Source of the DNA: Halorussus vallis
Lineage (GTDB): Archaea; Halobacteriota; Halobacteria; Halobacteriales; Haladaptataceae
Assembly (NCBI RefSeq): GCF_024138165.1
Contig: NZ_CP100000.1
Location: 1,488,001-1,552,000 of the forward strand
Length of the DNA stretch: 64,000 bases
Direction: 5' to 3'
How positions within the stretch are numbered: the first letter of the stretch is position 1; every line of letters starts with the position of its first letter. A program made the translations under genes and the position numbers. This document shows positions 40,788 through 48,655 of the stretch, in pieces. The notes below the pieces were generated by a model. The model ran no database searches, was not told the DNA's origin, and saw nothing but the letters and a program-made list of their open reading frames with translations.

Positions 40788-42068
40788 ATGAGCGACCACC
40801 GGCCGGACCGAAAGCGGTCCGGTTTCAAGGACAAGACCCGCCTCGACGAGGCCCGCGAGCGCCTGCTGTCGACCGTCTCGGCCCACGGCCGGACCGAGGA
40901 GCTCGCGCTCGCGTCGGCCGACGGTCGCGCGCTGGCGGAGTCGGTCGTCGCGGCGCGGAGCGTCCCCCACTACGCCCGGGCGGCAATGGACGGCTACGCG
41001 GTCCGGGCCGCCGACACCTTCGGCGCGAGCGACCGCTCGCCCGAAATCCTCCGGGAGGCCGGAACCGCCGAGGAGGCCACGGAGGTTCCCCCAAACGCCG
41101 CGGTCCGCGTCCACACCGGGAGCGAACTCCCCGCGGGCGCCGACGCGGTGGTCATGATAGAGCAGACCGAGACGTTCGGCGGTGAAGTCGAAATCTTCGA
41201 CGCCGTCGCGGAGGGCGAGAACGTCGCGCCCGTGGGCGAGGACGTCGAGGAGAGCCAGCGCCTCTACGAACCCGGCCACCGACTCCGGCCCTCGGACCTC
41301 GGCCTCCTCAAATCGGTCGGGGTCGACACCGTCGAAGTCGCAGAACGCCCGACCGTCGGCGTGGTGCCGACCGGCGAGGAACTGGTCCAGTCGGACCCCG
41401 ACCCCGGCGAAGTGATCGAAACCAACGGGCTGACCGTCTCCCGACTCGTCGAGCGGTGGGGCGGCGAGGCGACCTACCGCGAGGTGGTGACCGACGACCG
41501 CGAGGCGCTCCGGGTGGCCATCCAGCGCGACCTCACCCAGGACGTGGTGGTCACGACCGGCGGGTCGTCGGTCGGCGAGCGCGACCTGCTCCCGGAGGTC
41601 GTCGACGACCTCGGCGAAATCCTGTTCCACGGCGTGGCGCTCAAACCCGGCCACCCCGTCGCGGTCGGCGTGGTCGAGGGGACGCCCGTGATAATGCTGC
41701 CCGGCTACCCCGTCGCCTGCATCGTCAACGCCGTCCAGTTCCTCCGACCCGCGCTCAAGCGCATCGGCGGTCTTCCCCTCGGCGACCACCCCACTACGAC
41801 GGCACGACTCGACCGGAAGATACGGAGCGAACCCGGAATCCGGACGTTCGCGCGAGTCCAGTTACGGGACGAAAGCGACCCCGACGACGAGGACGAAGAA
41901 GACGGTCGGGACGGCGACGCGCACGTCGCCGTCCCGACGCGTGCCAGCGGGTCGGGCGTGCTCTCCAGCGTCGCACTCGCCGACGGGTGGGTCGTGGTGC
42001 CAGAAGAACGAGAGGGCATCCCCGCGGGCGAAATCGTCGAGGTCGAGGACTGGGAGGCGCTCCCGTAG
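40788..42068 (+). CDS. moeA: Molybdopterin molybdenumtransferase MoeA
   Basis: Inserts molybdate (or tungstate) into adenylated molybdopterin. Signatures: SVPHYARAAMDGYAV (active-site MDGYA), GAVMIEQTE-type strand VVMIEQTETF, PTGEELV, VVTTGGSSVGERD (TTGG-x-S-x-G-x-x-D) and LPGYPVACIVN. About 426 aa. Near the C-terminus an acidic loop (ESDPDDEDEEDGRDGD) is encoded partly by a perfect 15-bp inverted repeat at 41905-41938, which looks like an in-frame insertion. A MoaB gene is at the right end of the window. Confidence 0.93.
   Translation: MSDHRPDRKRSGFKDKTRLDEARERLLSTVSAHGRTEELALASADGRALAESVVAARSVPHYARAAMDGYAVRAADTFGASDRSPEILREAGTAEEATEVPPNAAVRVHTGSELPAGADAVVMIEQTETFGGEVEIFDAVAEGENVAPVGEDVEESQRLYEPGHRLRPSDLGLLKSVGVDTVEVAERPTVGVVPTGEELVQSDPDPGEVIETNGLTVSRLVERWGGEATYREVVTDDREALRVAIQRDLTQDVVVTTGGSSVGERDLLPEVVDDLGEILFHGVALKPGHPVAVGVVEGTPVIMLPGYPVACIVNAVQFLRPALKRIGGLPLGDHPTTTARLDRKIRSEPGIRTFARVQLRDESDPDDEDEEDGRDGDAHVAVPTRASGSGVLSSVALADGWVVVPEEREGIPAGEIVEVEDWEALP
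41905..41938. repeat. Palindrome inside moeA (15-bp arms)
   Basis: Arms 41905-41919 (GTCGGGACGGCGACG) and 41924-41938, spacer CGCA. Read in frame within the acidic loop of MoeA. Confidence 0.6.
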
Positions 42069-42098
42069 CGGCCGGCGGAGTCGCCCCACCGCCTCAAC

Positions 42099-42845
42099 TC
42101 ACGGCCGAAACGGCGTCCGTATCTCGAACGCCGCGCCCGAGGAGTACCGCAAGAGCGGTTCGTCGGCGGGCGCCGGAAGCCCCGCCGCTTGCCACAGCGA
42201 GTCGGCGTAGACGGTCGCCTCGGCCTCGCGGAGTCGCCACGGGTCGCGGTCGACCCGCGCGCACCAGACCGTCCCGTCGCGGACGACGTACAGTCGATAG
42301 CGCTCGGCGAGGAACGCCTCCAGCGAACCGGGCGGCGCGCGGAATGGGTCGCCCGCGGGGCGATAGGTCGCGGAGAACCGCGCGGGGGCGTCGGCCGCGT
42401 CGTCGTCTCGCTCGGACGCGAAGTGACAATCGAACGTCGTTCCGTCTTCGCCACCCTCCTCGGCGGAGCGAGCGTCCGTCGGACGCTCGCTCCGCTCGAA
42501 CTCGACGTCGGCGTGGTAGTACGGCAGGCCGTACGCCGACCGCGCGAGTCGGACGCCGAGTTCGGTCGTCGTGTCGAGGCTCAGGAAGTAGACGCCGGGT
42601 TCGGTCTCGTAGCGGACGTAGGTCCGGAGGTTCACCTGCGGGAAGGTGAGTCCGGCCGAGGCCGGGAACGACGCGGGGCGCACGCCCGCCGCGACCGACG
42701 GGAGCGCCGACACCCACGCCGACCCCTTTCGAGTGTCGACGTCGAGTTCGTCGGGCACCAGCGGTCGGACGCGGTCGGCCTCGACCGGCCAGTGGGCGAA
42801 CAGGCCGTCCCGCCAGGTCAGCGAGAGCGCGGGAATGTCGCGCAT
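42099..42845 (-). CDS. DUF2071 (YqjF-like) family protein
   Basis: Acetoacetate-decarboxylase-like fold family of unknown function. Family pattern: SLTWRDGLFAHWPVEADRVR near the start, VRPLVPDELDVDTRKGSAWV, FPQVNLRTYVRYETEPGVYF in the middle and LYVVRDGTVWCARVDRDPW later. About 248 aa from the ATG at 42845. Between strands, FERSERPTDARSAEEGG is encoded by a perfect 31-nt palindrome (42464-42494), absent from the family as I recall it, so probably inserted. Convergent with moeA. Confidence 0.85.
   Translation of the reverse strand: MRDIPALSLTWRDGLFAHWPVEADRVRPLVPDELDVDTRKGSAWVSALPSVAAGVRPASFPASAGLTFPQVNLRTYVRYETEPGVYFLSLDTTTELGVRLARSAYGLPYYHADVEFERSERPTDARSAEEGGEDGTTFDCHFASERDDDAADAPARFSATYRPAGDPFRAPPGSLEAFLAERYRLYVVRDGTVWCARVDRDPWRLREAEATVYADSLWQAAGLPAPADEPLLRYSSGAAFEIRTPFRP
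42464..42494. repeat. Palindrome inside the DUF2071 gene (15-bp arms)
   Basis: Arms 42464-42478 (CGGAGCGAGCGTCCG) and 42480-42494, one-nt centre. In frame; encodes part of SERPTDARSAEE. Confidence 0.6.
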
Positions 42846-42969
42846 GGCCGACGCTACGACGACCGGCGTCAAAGGTGGCGTGGCGGGAACGACGGGCATC
42901 GGAGCGCCCGACGCCCGATGTTCTCGCCTAAATCGCTCCGAATCCGGCGTACGCGATGAACCGACGGCC

Positions 42970-42978
42970 TTATTAATT
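42970..42978 (+). promoter_or_regulatory. TATA box upstream of the ZIP-like gene at 42999
   Basis: TTATTAATT centred about 26 nt before a GTG at 42999, favouring that start over an in-frame GTG at 42981, which lies too close to the box. Confidence 0.5.
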
Positions 42979-42998
42979 CGGTGTTCGGAATTAACAAC

Positions 42999-43829
42999 GT
43001 GACACTCTCACGGGTCGGACTCCTCGGATTCGCCGCGCTGGTCGCGCTGACGCCGCTCGCGCTGCTGGCGGACATCACGAAAGTCGTCGGCATCGCGTGG
43101 GTGGCGTTCGCGGCCATGGGCGGGGCGGCCGTCCTCGGCGGTCGCGAAGGCGACACGACCAGCGCGAGTCGCCTGGTCTGGGGCTACGGGCTGGCCAGCG
43201 GCGCGATGATAACCAGCGCGGCGGTGTTCATCGTCCCCGGCGCCATCGGCCACCACCCCGAGTACGGCGGCTTCGGCATCGCCTTCGGCGTTCTCGCGGG
43301 GTTCTCGGCCCACACGCTCGGCCACCGGGCGACTCACACCGACCTGCCGTTCGACCACACCGCGGCGGAACTCACCGCACACTCGCTCGCGGCGGGGGCC
43401 ATCATCGGCATCGTCTACGGCAACATGCCGGGCCTCGGCCTCCTGCTCGGCCTCGCCATCGTCTCGCACAAGGGGCCGGCGGGCTACGCGGCGGCCCACC
43501 GCCTGCGCCGGGCGGGCAAACCGGTTTCGGTGCTCCTCTTTCCGGCCGCCGGGGTCGGCCTCACCGCGATTCCGGCCGCGCTCCTGGAACTGCCGGCCGG
43601 CGACCCCCTCAGGGGCGTCGTCTTCGGCTTCGCCGCCGGGGTGTTCCTCCACGTCGCGATGGACTTCCTGCCGCGGTGCGAACTCGGCGGCGAGGTCTAC
43701 GAGGTGGCTTCGGTGTCCGAGAACGCCCACGCGCTGCTGGACAGACTCCGCGTCCGCGCGGTGGCGAGCACCGGGGCCGGCGCAGTCGCGGTGTTCGTGG
43801 CGTGGCTGGTGCTCCAGCCCGGGACGTGA
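42999..43829 (+). CDS. ZIP-family-like membrane transporter (second copy, divergent)
   Basis: About eight hydrophobic segments over 276 aa. ZIP-type features: ELTAHSLAAGAIIGIVYG (H-S-x-x-x-G in helix IV), IVSHKGPAGYAAAHRL (H-K-x-P in helix V) and FLHVAMDFLPRCE near the C-terminus. The His/Asp-rich loop of the other ZIP protein in the window is missing. The GTG at 42999 fits the TATA box; an in-frame GTG at 42981 is the alternative. The substrate is unknown; it could also be a non-transporting relative. Confidence 0.8.
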   Translation: MTLSRVGLLGFAALVALTPLALLADITKVVGIAWVAFAAMGGAAVLGGREGDTTSASRLVWGYGLASGAMITSAAVFIVPGAIGHHPEYGGFGIAFGVLAGFSAHTLGHRATHTDLPFDHTAAELTAHSLAAGAIIGIVYGNMPGLGLLLGLAIVSHKGPAGYAAAHRLRRAGKPVSVLLFPAAGVGLTAIPAALLELPAGDPLRGVVFGFAAGVFLHVAMDFLPRCELGGEVYEVASVSENAHALLDRLRVRAVASTGAGAVAVFVAWLVLQPGT

Positions 43830-43910
43830 GCGGCGCCCGTTCGGGACCTCACCGGGAACCTCCGGGAGCCAGCCCCAACGAATAACCCCGCGTCGGCCCT
43901 CTAGTCGGAC

Positions 43911-44642
43911 ATGTTCACCGTCGACCTGCACTCGCACACGCGATTCTTCCACGGGGTGCCGAGCCTCGGGCGCGCCTTCGACCCGGTCGGGGTGCGACTG
44001 CTCGCGAAGGTGGCGAAGTTCCGCGGCCTCGACGGCGTGGTCACGACGAACCACGACTACTACCGGGAGTTCGACGTCGGCGGCGAGTCGTTCTCGGTGA
44101 TACCCGGCATCGAGGTCACGACGACGCGGGGCCACGTCCTCGTCGTCGGTCCGGACCCGCCAGAGCGCACCCCCGCGGGCGAACTCACGCCCACCGAAAC
44201 CGTCGAACTGGCCCGCGACCGCGGCTGTGCGGCCATCATCGCCCACCCGTTCCGCAACAGCACGGTCCGAGAGGCCGACGCCGACTTCGACGCCATCGAG
44301 GTCAACGGGAAGGGGACCGACCCCGCAGAGTGGGTCCGGCGGCTCGCCGACCAGCGCGACCTGCCGCTAGTCGGCGGGAGCGACGCCCACTACCCCGTCG
44401 AGGTCGGCCGCGCGTACACGAAGGTCGACGCCGACGAACTCACCCCCGAGAGCGTCGCGGCCGCGATTCGCGAGGGCTGGGTCGCCCCGAAGGTCGACCG
44501 GAGTCCCTCCCAGCGCGCGTTGCGGCGCGCGTACAAGTTCATCCACCGCCAGAAGGGGTGGCTCGAACATCCCGCGCCGGAACCGCCGGGACTGGGAACG
44601 CCGCCGGGCGAGGAGGAGAACGCGCCGCCGCCCCGGAAGTAG
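43911..44642 (+). CDS. PHP-domain metal-dependent phosphoesterase
   Basis: PHP-fold protein. Metal-binding motifs: DLHSHTRFF at residues 5-13, TTNHDYY, IPGIEVTT, IIAHPFRN and GGSDAHYPVEVG. 243 aa. The C-terminal 30 residues are Pro-rich (EHPAPEPPGLGTPPG) and probably disordered. Relatives hydrolyse nucleotide 3'-phosphates or act on other phosphoesters; the substrate is not evident. An AATAAC box lies about 27 nt before the ATG. It precedes the DgcN-like gene in the same direction, with a separate promoter between. Confidence 0.88.
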   Translation: MFTVDLHSHTRFFHGVPSLGRAFDPVGVRLLAKVAKFRGLDGVVTTNHDYYREFDVGGESFSVIPGIEVTTTRGHVLVVGPDPPERTPAGELTPTETVELARDRGCAAIIAHPFRNSTVREADADFDAIEVNGKGTDPAEWVRRLADQRDLPLVGGSDAHYPVEVGRAYTKVDADELTPESVAAAIREGWVAPKVDRSPSQRALRRAYKFIHRQKGWLEHPAPEPPGLGTPPGEEENAPPPRK

Positions 44643-44855
44643 GTGGAAGGGTCGGTGAATCGGTCCACGAAGAGCGACCGGTGATACGAACCCGGAGTTT
44701 CGCTCGATGACACGGCTCAGTTGCATCGGCGTCAGTTCGCTTCGACTCGGCCTGCCACCGAGGCGAACGAACTCGATTTCCCGAATCACGTCCCGCGAAC
44801 TCACCCCGAACGGAAACGCCCCACGACACGCCGACCCCTTACCGCCACACCGACC

Positions 44856-44861
44856 TTTATA
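44856..44861 (+). promoter_or_regulatory. TATA box of the dgcN-dgcA operon
   Basis: TTTATA centred 27 nt before the ATG at 44886. The rest of the 44643-44855 spacer shows no gene. Confidence 0.65.
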
Positions 44862-44885
44862 CCTCGCTTCGTCCTCCCTCTACGC

Positions 44886-45899
44886 ATGAGAGTCGCGGTA
44901 CTCGCCCACGAGAAGTTCCCCGACCGCGCGAAGACAGCGGTCGGCCTGCTCCGCTACGCCGACTACGACGTCGAAGCCGTCCTCGACCGGGACAACGCCG
45001 GCAAGCGTGTCTCGGACTTCGTCCCGGACGTCCAGGACGCCCCCATCGTCGCCGAGATGGCCGACGCCCCGGAGGTCGACGCCCTCGTCGTCGGCATCGC
45101 GCCCATCGGCGGCGGCTTCGACGACACGTGGCGCTCGGACGTGACCACCGCGCTCGAACGGGGCTGTGACCTGATTTCGGGGCTCCACTACTTCCTCGAG
45201 GACGACGACGAGTTCGCCCGTCTCGCCGCCGAGCACGGCTGTGACATCTGGGACGTCCGCAACCCGCCCGAGGACCTCACGGTCGCCCAGGGCGCGGCCG
45301 CCGAGGTCGACGCCGAGGTGATCCTGACCGTCGGCACCGACTGCTCGGTCGGGAAGATGACCGCCACGCTCGAACTGCTGGAGGCGGCCCGCGAGCGCGG
45401 CGCCGACGCGGGGTTCGTCCCGACCGGCCAGACGGGTATCATGATAGAGGGCTGGGGCAACCCCGTCGACCGCGTGATCAGCGACTTCACCGCCGGCGCG
45501 GTCGAGGAGATGATTCTGGAGCGGGGCGACGACTACGACTACCTGTTCGTCGAGGGCCAGGGGAGCATCGTCCACCCCGCCTACTCCGCGGTGACCTGCG
45601 GCATCCTCCACGGGTCGATGGCCGACAAACTCGTGCTCTGTCACGAGACGGGCCGGGAGTCAATCCACGGCTACGAGGAGTTCGACCTGCCGCCGCTGGG
45701 CGACTACGTCGGCCTCTACGAGGACCTCGCCCGACCGGTCCACGAAACCGACGTCGTCGCCGGGGCGCTCAACACCCGGAGCGTGGACGACGACCGCCGC
45801 GCCCGCAACGCGGTCGACGCCTTCGGCGACGAACTCGGCGTCCCCGCCGCCGACCCGGTCCGGTTCGACGTCGACGCGGTGCTGGAGGCGCTCCTGTGA
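44886..45899 (+). CDS. dgcN: DUF1611-family protein, DgcN-like (D-glutamate N-acetyltransferase)
   Basis: 337 aa. The DUF1611 fold shows a Rossmann-like N-terminal half (MRVAVLAHEKFPDRAK, ALVVGIAPIGGGF) and a P-loop-type half with VGTDCSVGKMT (GxxxxGK[S/T]) and FVPTGQTGIMIEGWG. In Pseudoalteromonas the DgcN-DgcA pair turns D-glutamate into N-acetyl-D-glutamate and then N-acetyl-L-glutamate. Here a DUF1611 gene overlaps, as GTGA, an epimerase of the enolase superfamily, the same arrangement. So a D-glutamate route is inferred; the fragment alone does not prove the substrate. Confidence 0.82.
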   Translation: MRVAVLAHEKFPDRAKTAVGLLRYADYDVEAVLDRDNAGKRVSDFVPDVQDAPIVAEMADAPEVDALVVGIAPIGGGFDDTWRSDVTTALERGCDLISGLHYFLEDDDEFARLAAEHGCDIWDVRNPPEDLTVAQGAAAEVDAEVILTVGTDCSVGKMTATLELLEAARERGADAGFVPTGQTGIMIEGWGNPVDRVISDFTAGAVEEMILERGDDYDYLFVEGQGSIVHPAYSAVTCGILHGSMADKLVLCHETGRESIHGYEEFDLPPLGDYVGLYEDLARPVHETDVVAGALNTRSVDDDRRARNAVDAFGDELGVPAADPVRFDVDAVLEALL

Positions 45900-46939
45900 G
45901 CCTCGCCGCGGAGTTCGAGCGGGTGAGTCTGCCGCTCGAACACGCCTTCACCATCTCGCGTGGCACCCAGGAAACCGCCGAGAACGTCGTCGTCCGCATC
46001 GCCGACGGCGAGGGCAACGAGGGCGTCGGCGCGGCTGCGCCCTCGAGCCACTACGGCGAAACCGCGGACACCGTCGAGGTGGTTCTGCCCGACCTCCTCG
46101 ACGCGGTCGAGGAGGTCGGCGACCCCCACCAACTCGAACGCGTCGAGCGCCGAATGCGCGAGACGGTCGAGCGCAACCCCGCGGCCCGCTGCGCCGTCAG
46201 CATCGCGCTCCACGACCTCGCGGCCAAGCGCGTCGACCTTCCCCTCTATCGCTACTGGGGCCTCGACCCCGAGCGGACGGTCGAGTCTTCGTACACCATC
46301 GGCATCGACGACACCGAGACGATGCGCGAGAAGACCGAGCAGGCTGTCGAGCGGGGCTACGCCACCCTGAAGGTCAAGGTCGGCACCGACCGCGACGAGG
46401 AAATCGTCTCGACGGTCCGGGAGGCCGCGCCGGACGCCACGATTCGCGTCGACGCCAACGAGGCGTGGTCGCCCCGCGAGGCCGTCCGGAAGGTCGAGAC
46501 GCTGGCCGACTACGGCGTCGAGTTCGTCGAACAGCCGGTTCCCGCGGGCAACCCCGAGGGCATGCGGTTCGTCCGCGAGCGCGCCGCTCTGCCCATCGCC
46601 GCCGACGAGTCGTGCGTGACGCTCTCCGACATCCCGCGTATCGCCGACAAGGCCGACATCGCGAACCTGAAACTGATGAAGTGCGGCGGCCTGCTGGAGG
46701 CGAAGCGGATGGTCCACGCCGCGCGCGCACACGGGATGGAGGTCATGCTCGGCTGTATGATAGAGTCGAACGCCGCCATCGCCGCGGCGGCCCACCTCGC
46801 GCCGCTACTCGACTACGCCGACCTCGACGGGGCGTTACTCCTCGCGGAAGACGCCTACGAGGGCGTCCCGATGCCCGGCGGTGAGATAGACCTCGCGGGA
46901 CTCGACCGTCCGGGAACGGGCGCCAGGCAGGTAGAATGA
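45896..46939 (+). CDS. dgcA: Dipeptide epimerase-family enzyme, DgcA-like
   Basis: Enolase-superfamily enzyme, 347 aa, GTG start overlapping the dgcN stop. Catalytic features: the K-x-K pair in ATLKVKVG, metal ligands in DANEAW, EQPV and ADESCV, and the second base region LKLMKCGGLLEAKRM. Sequence alone would also fit L-Ala-D/L-Glu epimerase; the coupled DUF1611 gene favours N-acetyl-D-glutamate racemase. Haloarchaea have no murein, so a peptidoglycan-recycling role is unlikely. A 20-bp palindrome follows the stop. Confidence 0.87.
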   Translation: MSLAAEFERVSLPLEHAFTISRGTQETAENVVVRIADGEGNEGVGAAAPSSHYGETADTVEVVLPDLLDAVEEVGDPHQLERVERRMRETVERNPAARCAVSIALHDLAAKRVDLPLYRYWGLDPERTVESSYTIGIDDTETMREKTEQAVERGYATLKVKVGTDRDEEIVSTVREAAPDATIRVDANEAWSPREAVRKVETLADYGVEFVEQPVPAGNPEGMRFVRERAALPIAADESCVTLSDIPRIADKADIANLKLMKCGGLLEAKRMVHAARAHGMEVMLGCMIESNAAIAAAAHLAPLLDYADLDGALLLAEDAYEGVPMPGGEIDLAGLDRPGTGARQVE

Positions 46940-46948
46940 CGAAACGTT

Positions 46949-46989
46949 GACGCCCGGTCGAGGCCGCGTCGCGGCCTCGACCGGGCGTC
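46949..46989. terminator. Palindrome between convergent dgcA and nhaC
   Basis: Perfect 20-bp arms 46949-46968 (GACGCCCGGTCGAGGCCGCG) and 46970-46989 around one T. Its place between two convergent genes suggests a transcription-end or barrier function; archaeal terminators are usually T-rich, so this is not certain. Confidence 0.4.
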
Positions 46990-47002
46990 GACAGTTAGGC
47001 GG

Positions 47003-48475
47003 TCAGTCGTCGGCGGGCGACGGGCCGGGGGCCTCGCCCGGTTCCTGGCTCGTCAAGCCCCACCCGGTTAGCCCCATGACGACGAGGATGAGCGGCGAGA
47101 AGAACGCGAAGAAGTAGTAGGGGAAGTACGAACTCCAGAAGTGCGCCAGCGAGAGCGTCTGGACGCCGAAGACCCCCGACATGTACACCGCCCCGGCGTG
47201 CCACGGGATGAGCGCGCCGGTCGGCGTCCCACAGGCCTCGACCGCCCGCGAGAGGTTCGAACTCTCGAGGTCGTAATCGTCGTAGAGGTTCCGTAGCGAC
47301 ATCCCCGGAACGACGATAGACATGTACTGCTGAGCGGACAGCAGGTTGACCGCGAACGCGCCGAAGCCGGTGGTGACGACGAGGCCCGAGCGGCTCTGGA
47401 CGCCGGCGGCGAGGTGGTGGGCCAGCACCGCGAGTACGCCCATCCCTTCGAGCAGGCCGCCGAGCGAGAGCGCGAGCACGACGATGACGATGGTCCAGGC
47501 CGACCCCGAGAGGCCGCCGTGGGCGAGCAAGTCGGTGACCATCTTCACGCCCGTCTGGGGACTCGTACCGTTGAGGAAGACGTCCCAGGCGGCGACGAAT
47601 CCCACACCCTGGACGAACACGGTGGTGAACACGCCCGCGAAGACGCCCGCCACGAGCGACGGGAGCGCGGGGTAGCCGTAGAGTGCGAGGCCGAAGGTGA
47701 CCACCAGCGGGAGGAAGACGAACAGCGAGAGGTCGTAGGTGCTCACCAGCGCGTTCTGAATCGCGCCGACTTGCCCCGCGGGAATCGACCCGCCGGCCCG
47801 CAGACCGAGCACCGCGTACAGGACGACCGAGAGGCCGAGCGCGAGTAGGGTGCCGTTTCGCATCGCCCGGATGTGGTCGTAGAGGTCGGTGTTGGTGACC
47901 GCGGCCGCGAGGTTCGTGGTGTCCGAGAGCGGCGACTGTTTGTCACCCGCGTACGCGCCGCTCAGGATGGCGCCGGCGGTCATCGGCGCGGGGATGCCCA
48001 GCCCCGACCCGATGCCGACGAACGCGACGCCGAGCGTCCCGGCGGTGGTCCACGACGACCCGATGGAGAACGCGACGAACGTCGCCAGCAGGGCCGACAC
48101 CGGCAGGAATATCTTCGGGGTGAGCACCGACAGCCCGTAGTACATCAGCCCCGGAATCGTCCCGGCGGCAATCCACGTCGAGATGAGCGCGTAGATGGTG
48201 AACAGGATGAGGATGGCCTGCATCCCCATCAGGAGGCTGTCGGACATCCCCTCGTAGAGGTCGTCCCACGAGAGGCCGATCCAGTACTTGCCGACGAGTC
48301 CGGTCAGCACGATGCTCCACAGCAGCGGCGCGTGGGGGTCCATCCCGAGGTACCCCGACCCGATGCCGAGGAAGACCATGACGCCGAGGACGGGCACGAG
48401 CGCCTGCTTGAGCGACGGTCGTCTCTCCGGCGATAGCTCCTCGTACGTGAGCGGCTGGAAGTTCAGCGAAGGCAC
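47003..48475 (-). CDS. nhaC: NhaC-family Na+/H+ antiporter
   Basis: About 12 membrane segments over 490 aa. NhaC signature stretches: FSIGSSWTTAGTLGVAFVGIG, GAILSGAYAGDKQSPLSDTT, and later AQQYMSIVVPGMSLRNLY with EACGTPTGALIPWHAGAVYM. It exchanges sodium for protons at the cytoplasmic membrane, which a halophile needs to keep sodium low. GTG start; TATTAAAC about 30 nt upstream is the likely TATA box. The N-terminus is cytoplasmic and the acidic C-terminus is short. Convergent with dgcA. Confidence 0.92.
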   Translation of the reverse strand: MPSLNFQPLTYEELSPERRPSLKQALVPVLGVMVFLGIGSGYLGMDPHAPLLWSIVLTGLVGKYWIGLSWDDLYEGMSDSLLMGMQAILILFTIYALISTWIAAGTIPGLMYYGLSVLTPKIFLPVSALLATFVAFSIGSSWTTAGTLGVAFVGIGSGLGIPAPMTAGAILSGAYAGDKQSPLSDTTNLAAAVTNTDLYDHIRAMRNGTLLALGLSVVLYAVLGLRAGGSIPAGQVGAIQNALVSTYDLSLFVFLPLVVTFGLALYGYPALPSLVAGVFAGVFTTVFVQGVGFVAAWDVFLNGTSPQTGVKMVTDLLAHGGLSGSAWTIVIVVLALSLGGLLEGMGVLAVLAHHLAAGVQSRSGLVVTTGFGAFAVNLLSAQQYMSIVVPGMSLRNLYDDYDLESSNLSRAVEACGTPTGALIPWHAGAVYMSGVFGVQTLSLAHFWSSYFPYYFFAFFSPLILVVMGLTGWGLTSQEPGEAPGPSPADD

Positions 48476-48655
48476 GGCTACCCCTGTGTATTACCTGTGC
48501 GTATTAAACAGTGTTGGCTTTATTCGTGTGAGCTATATTAAAAGTGGGTGGAGTTACCAAATGTCGGTGACCGCGGGACGACGGGGGCGAAGCGACTCGG
48601 TATTCGGTTCGACGGTACTGAACTGAAGAGCGTAGCTCCGGACTCGGGAGGCCGA

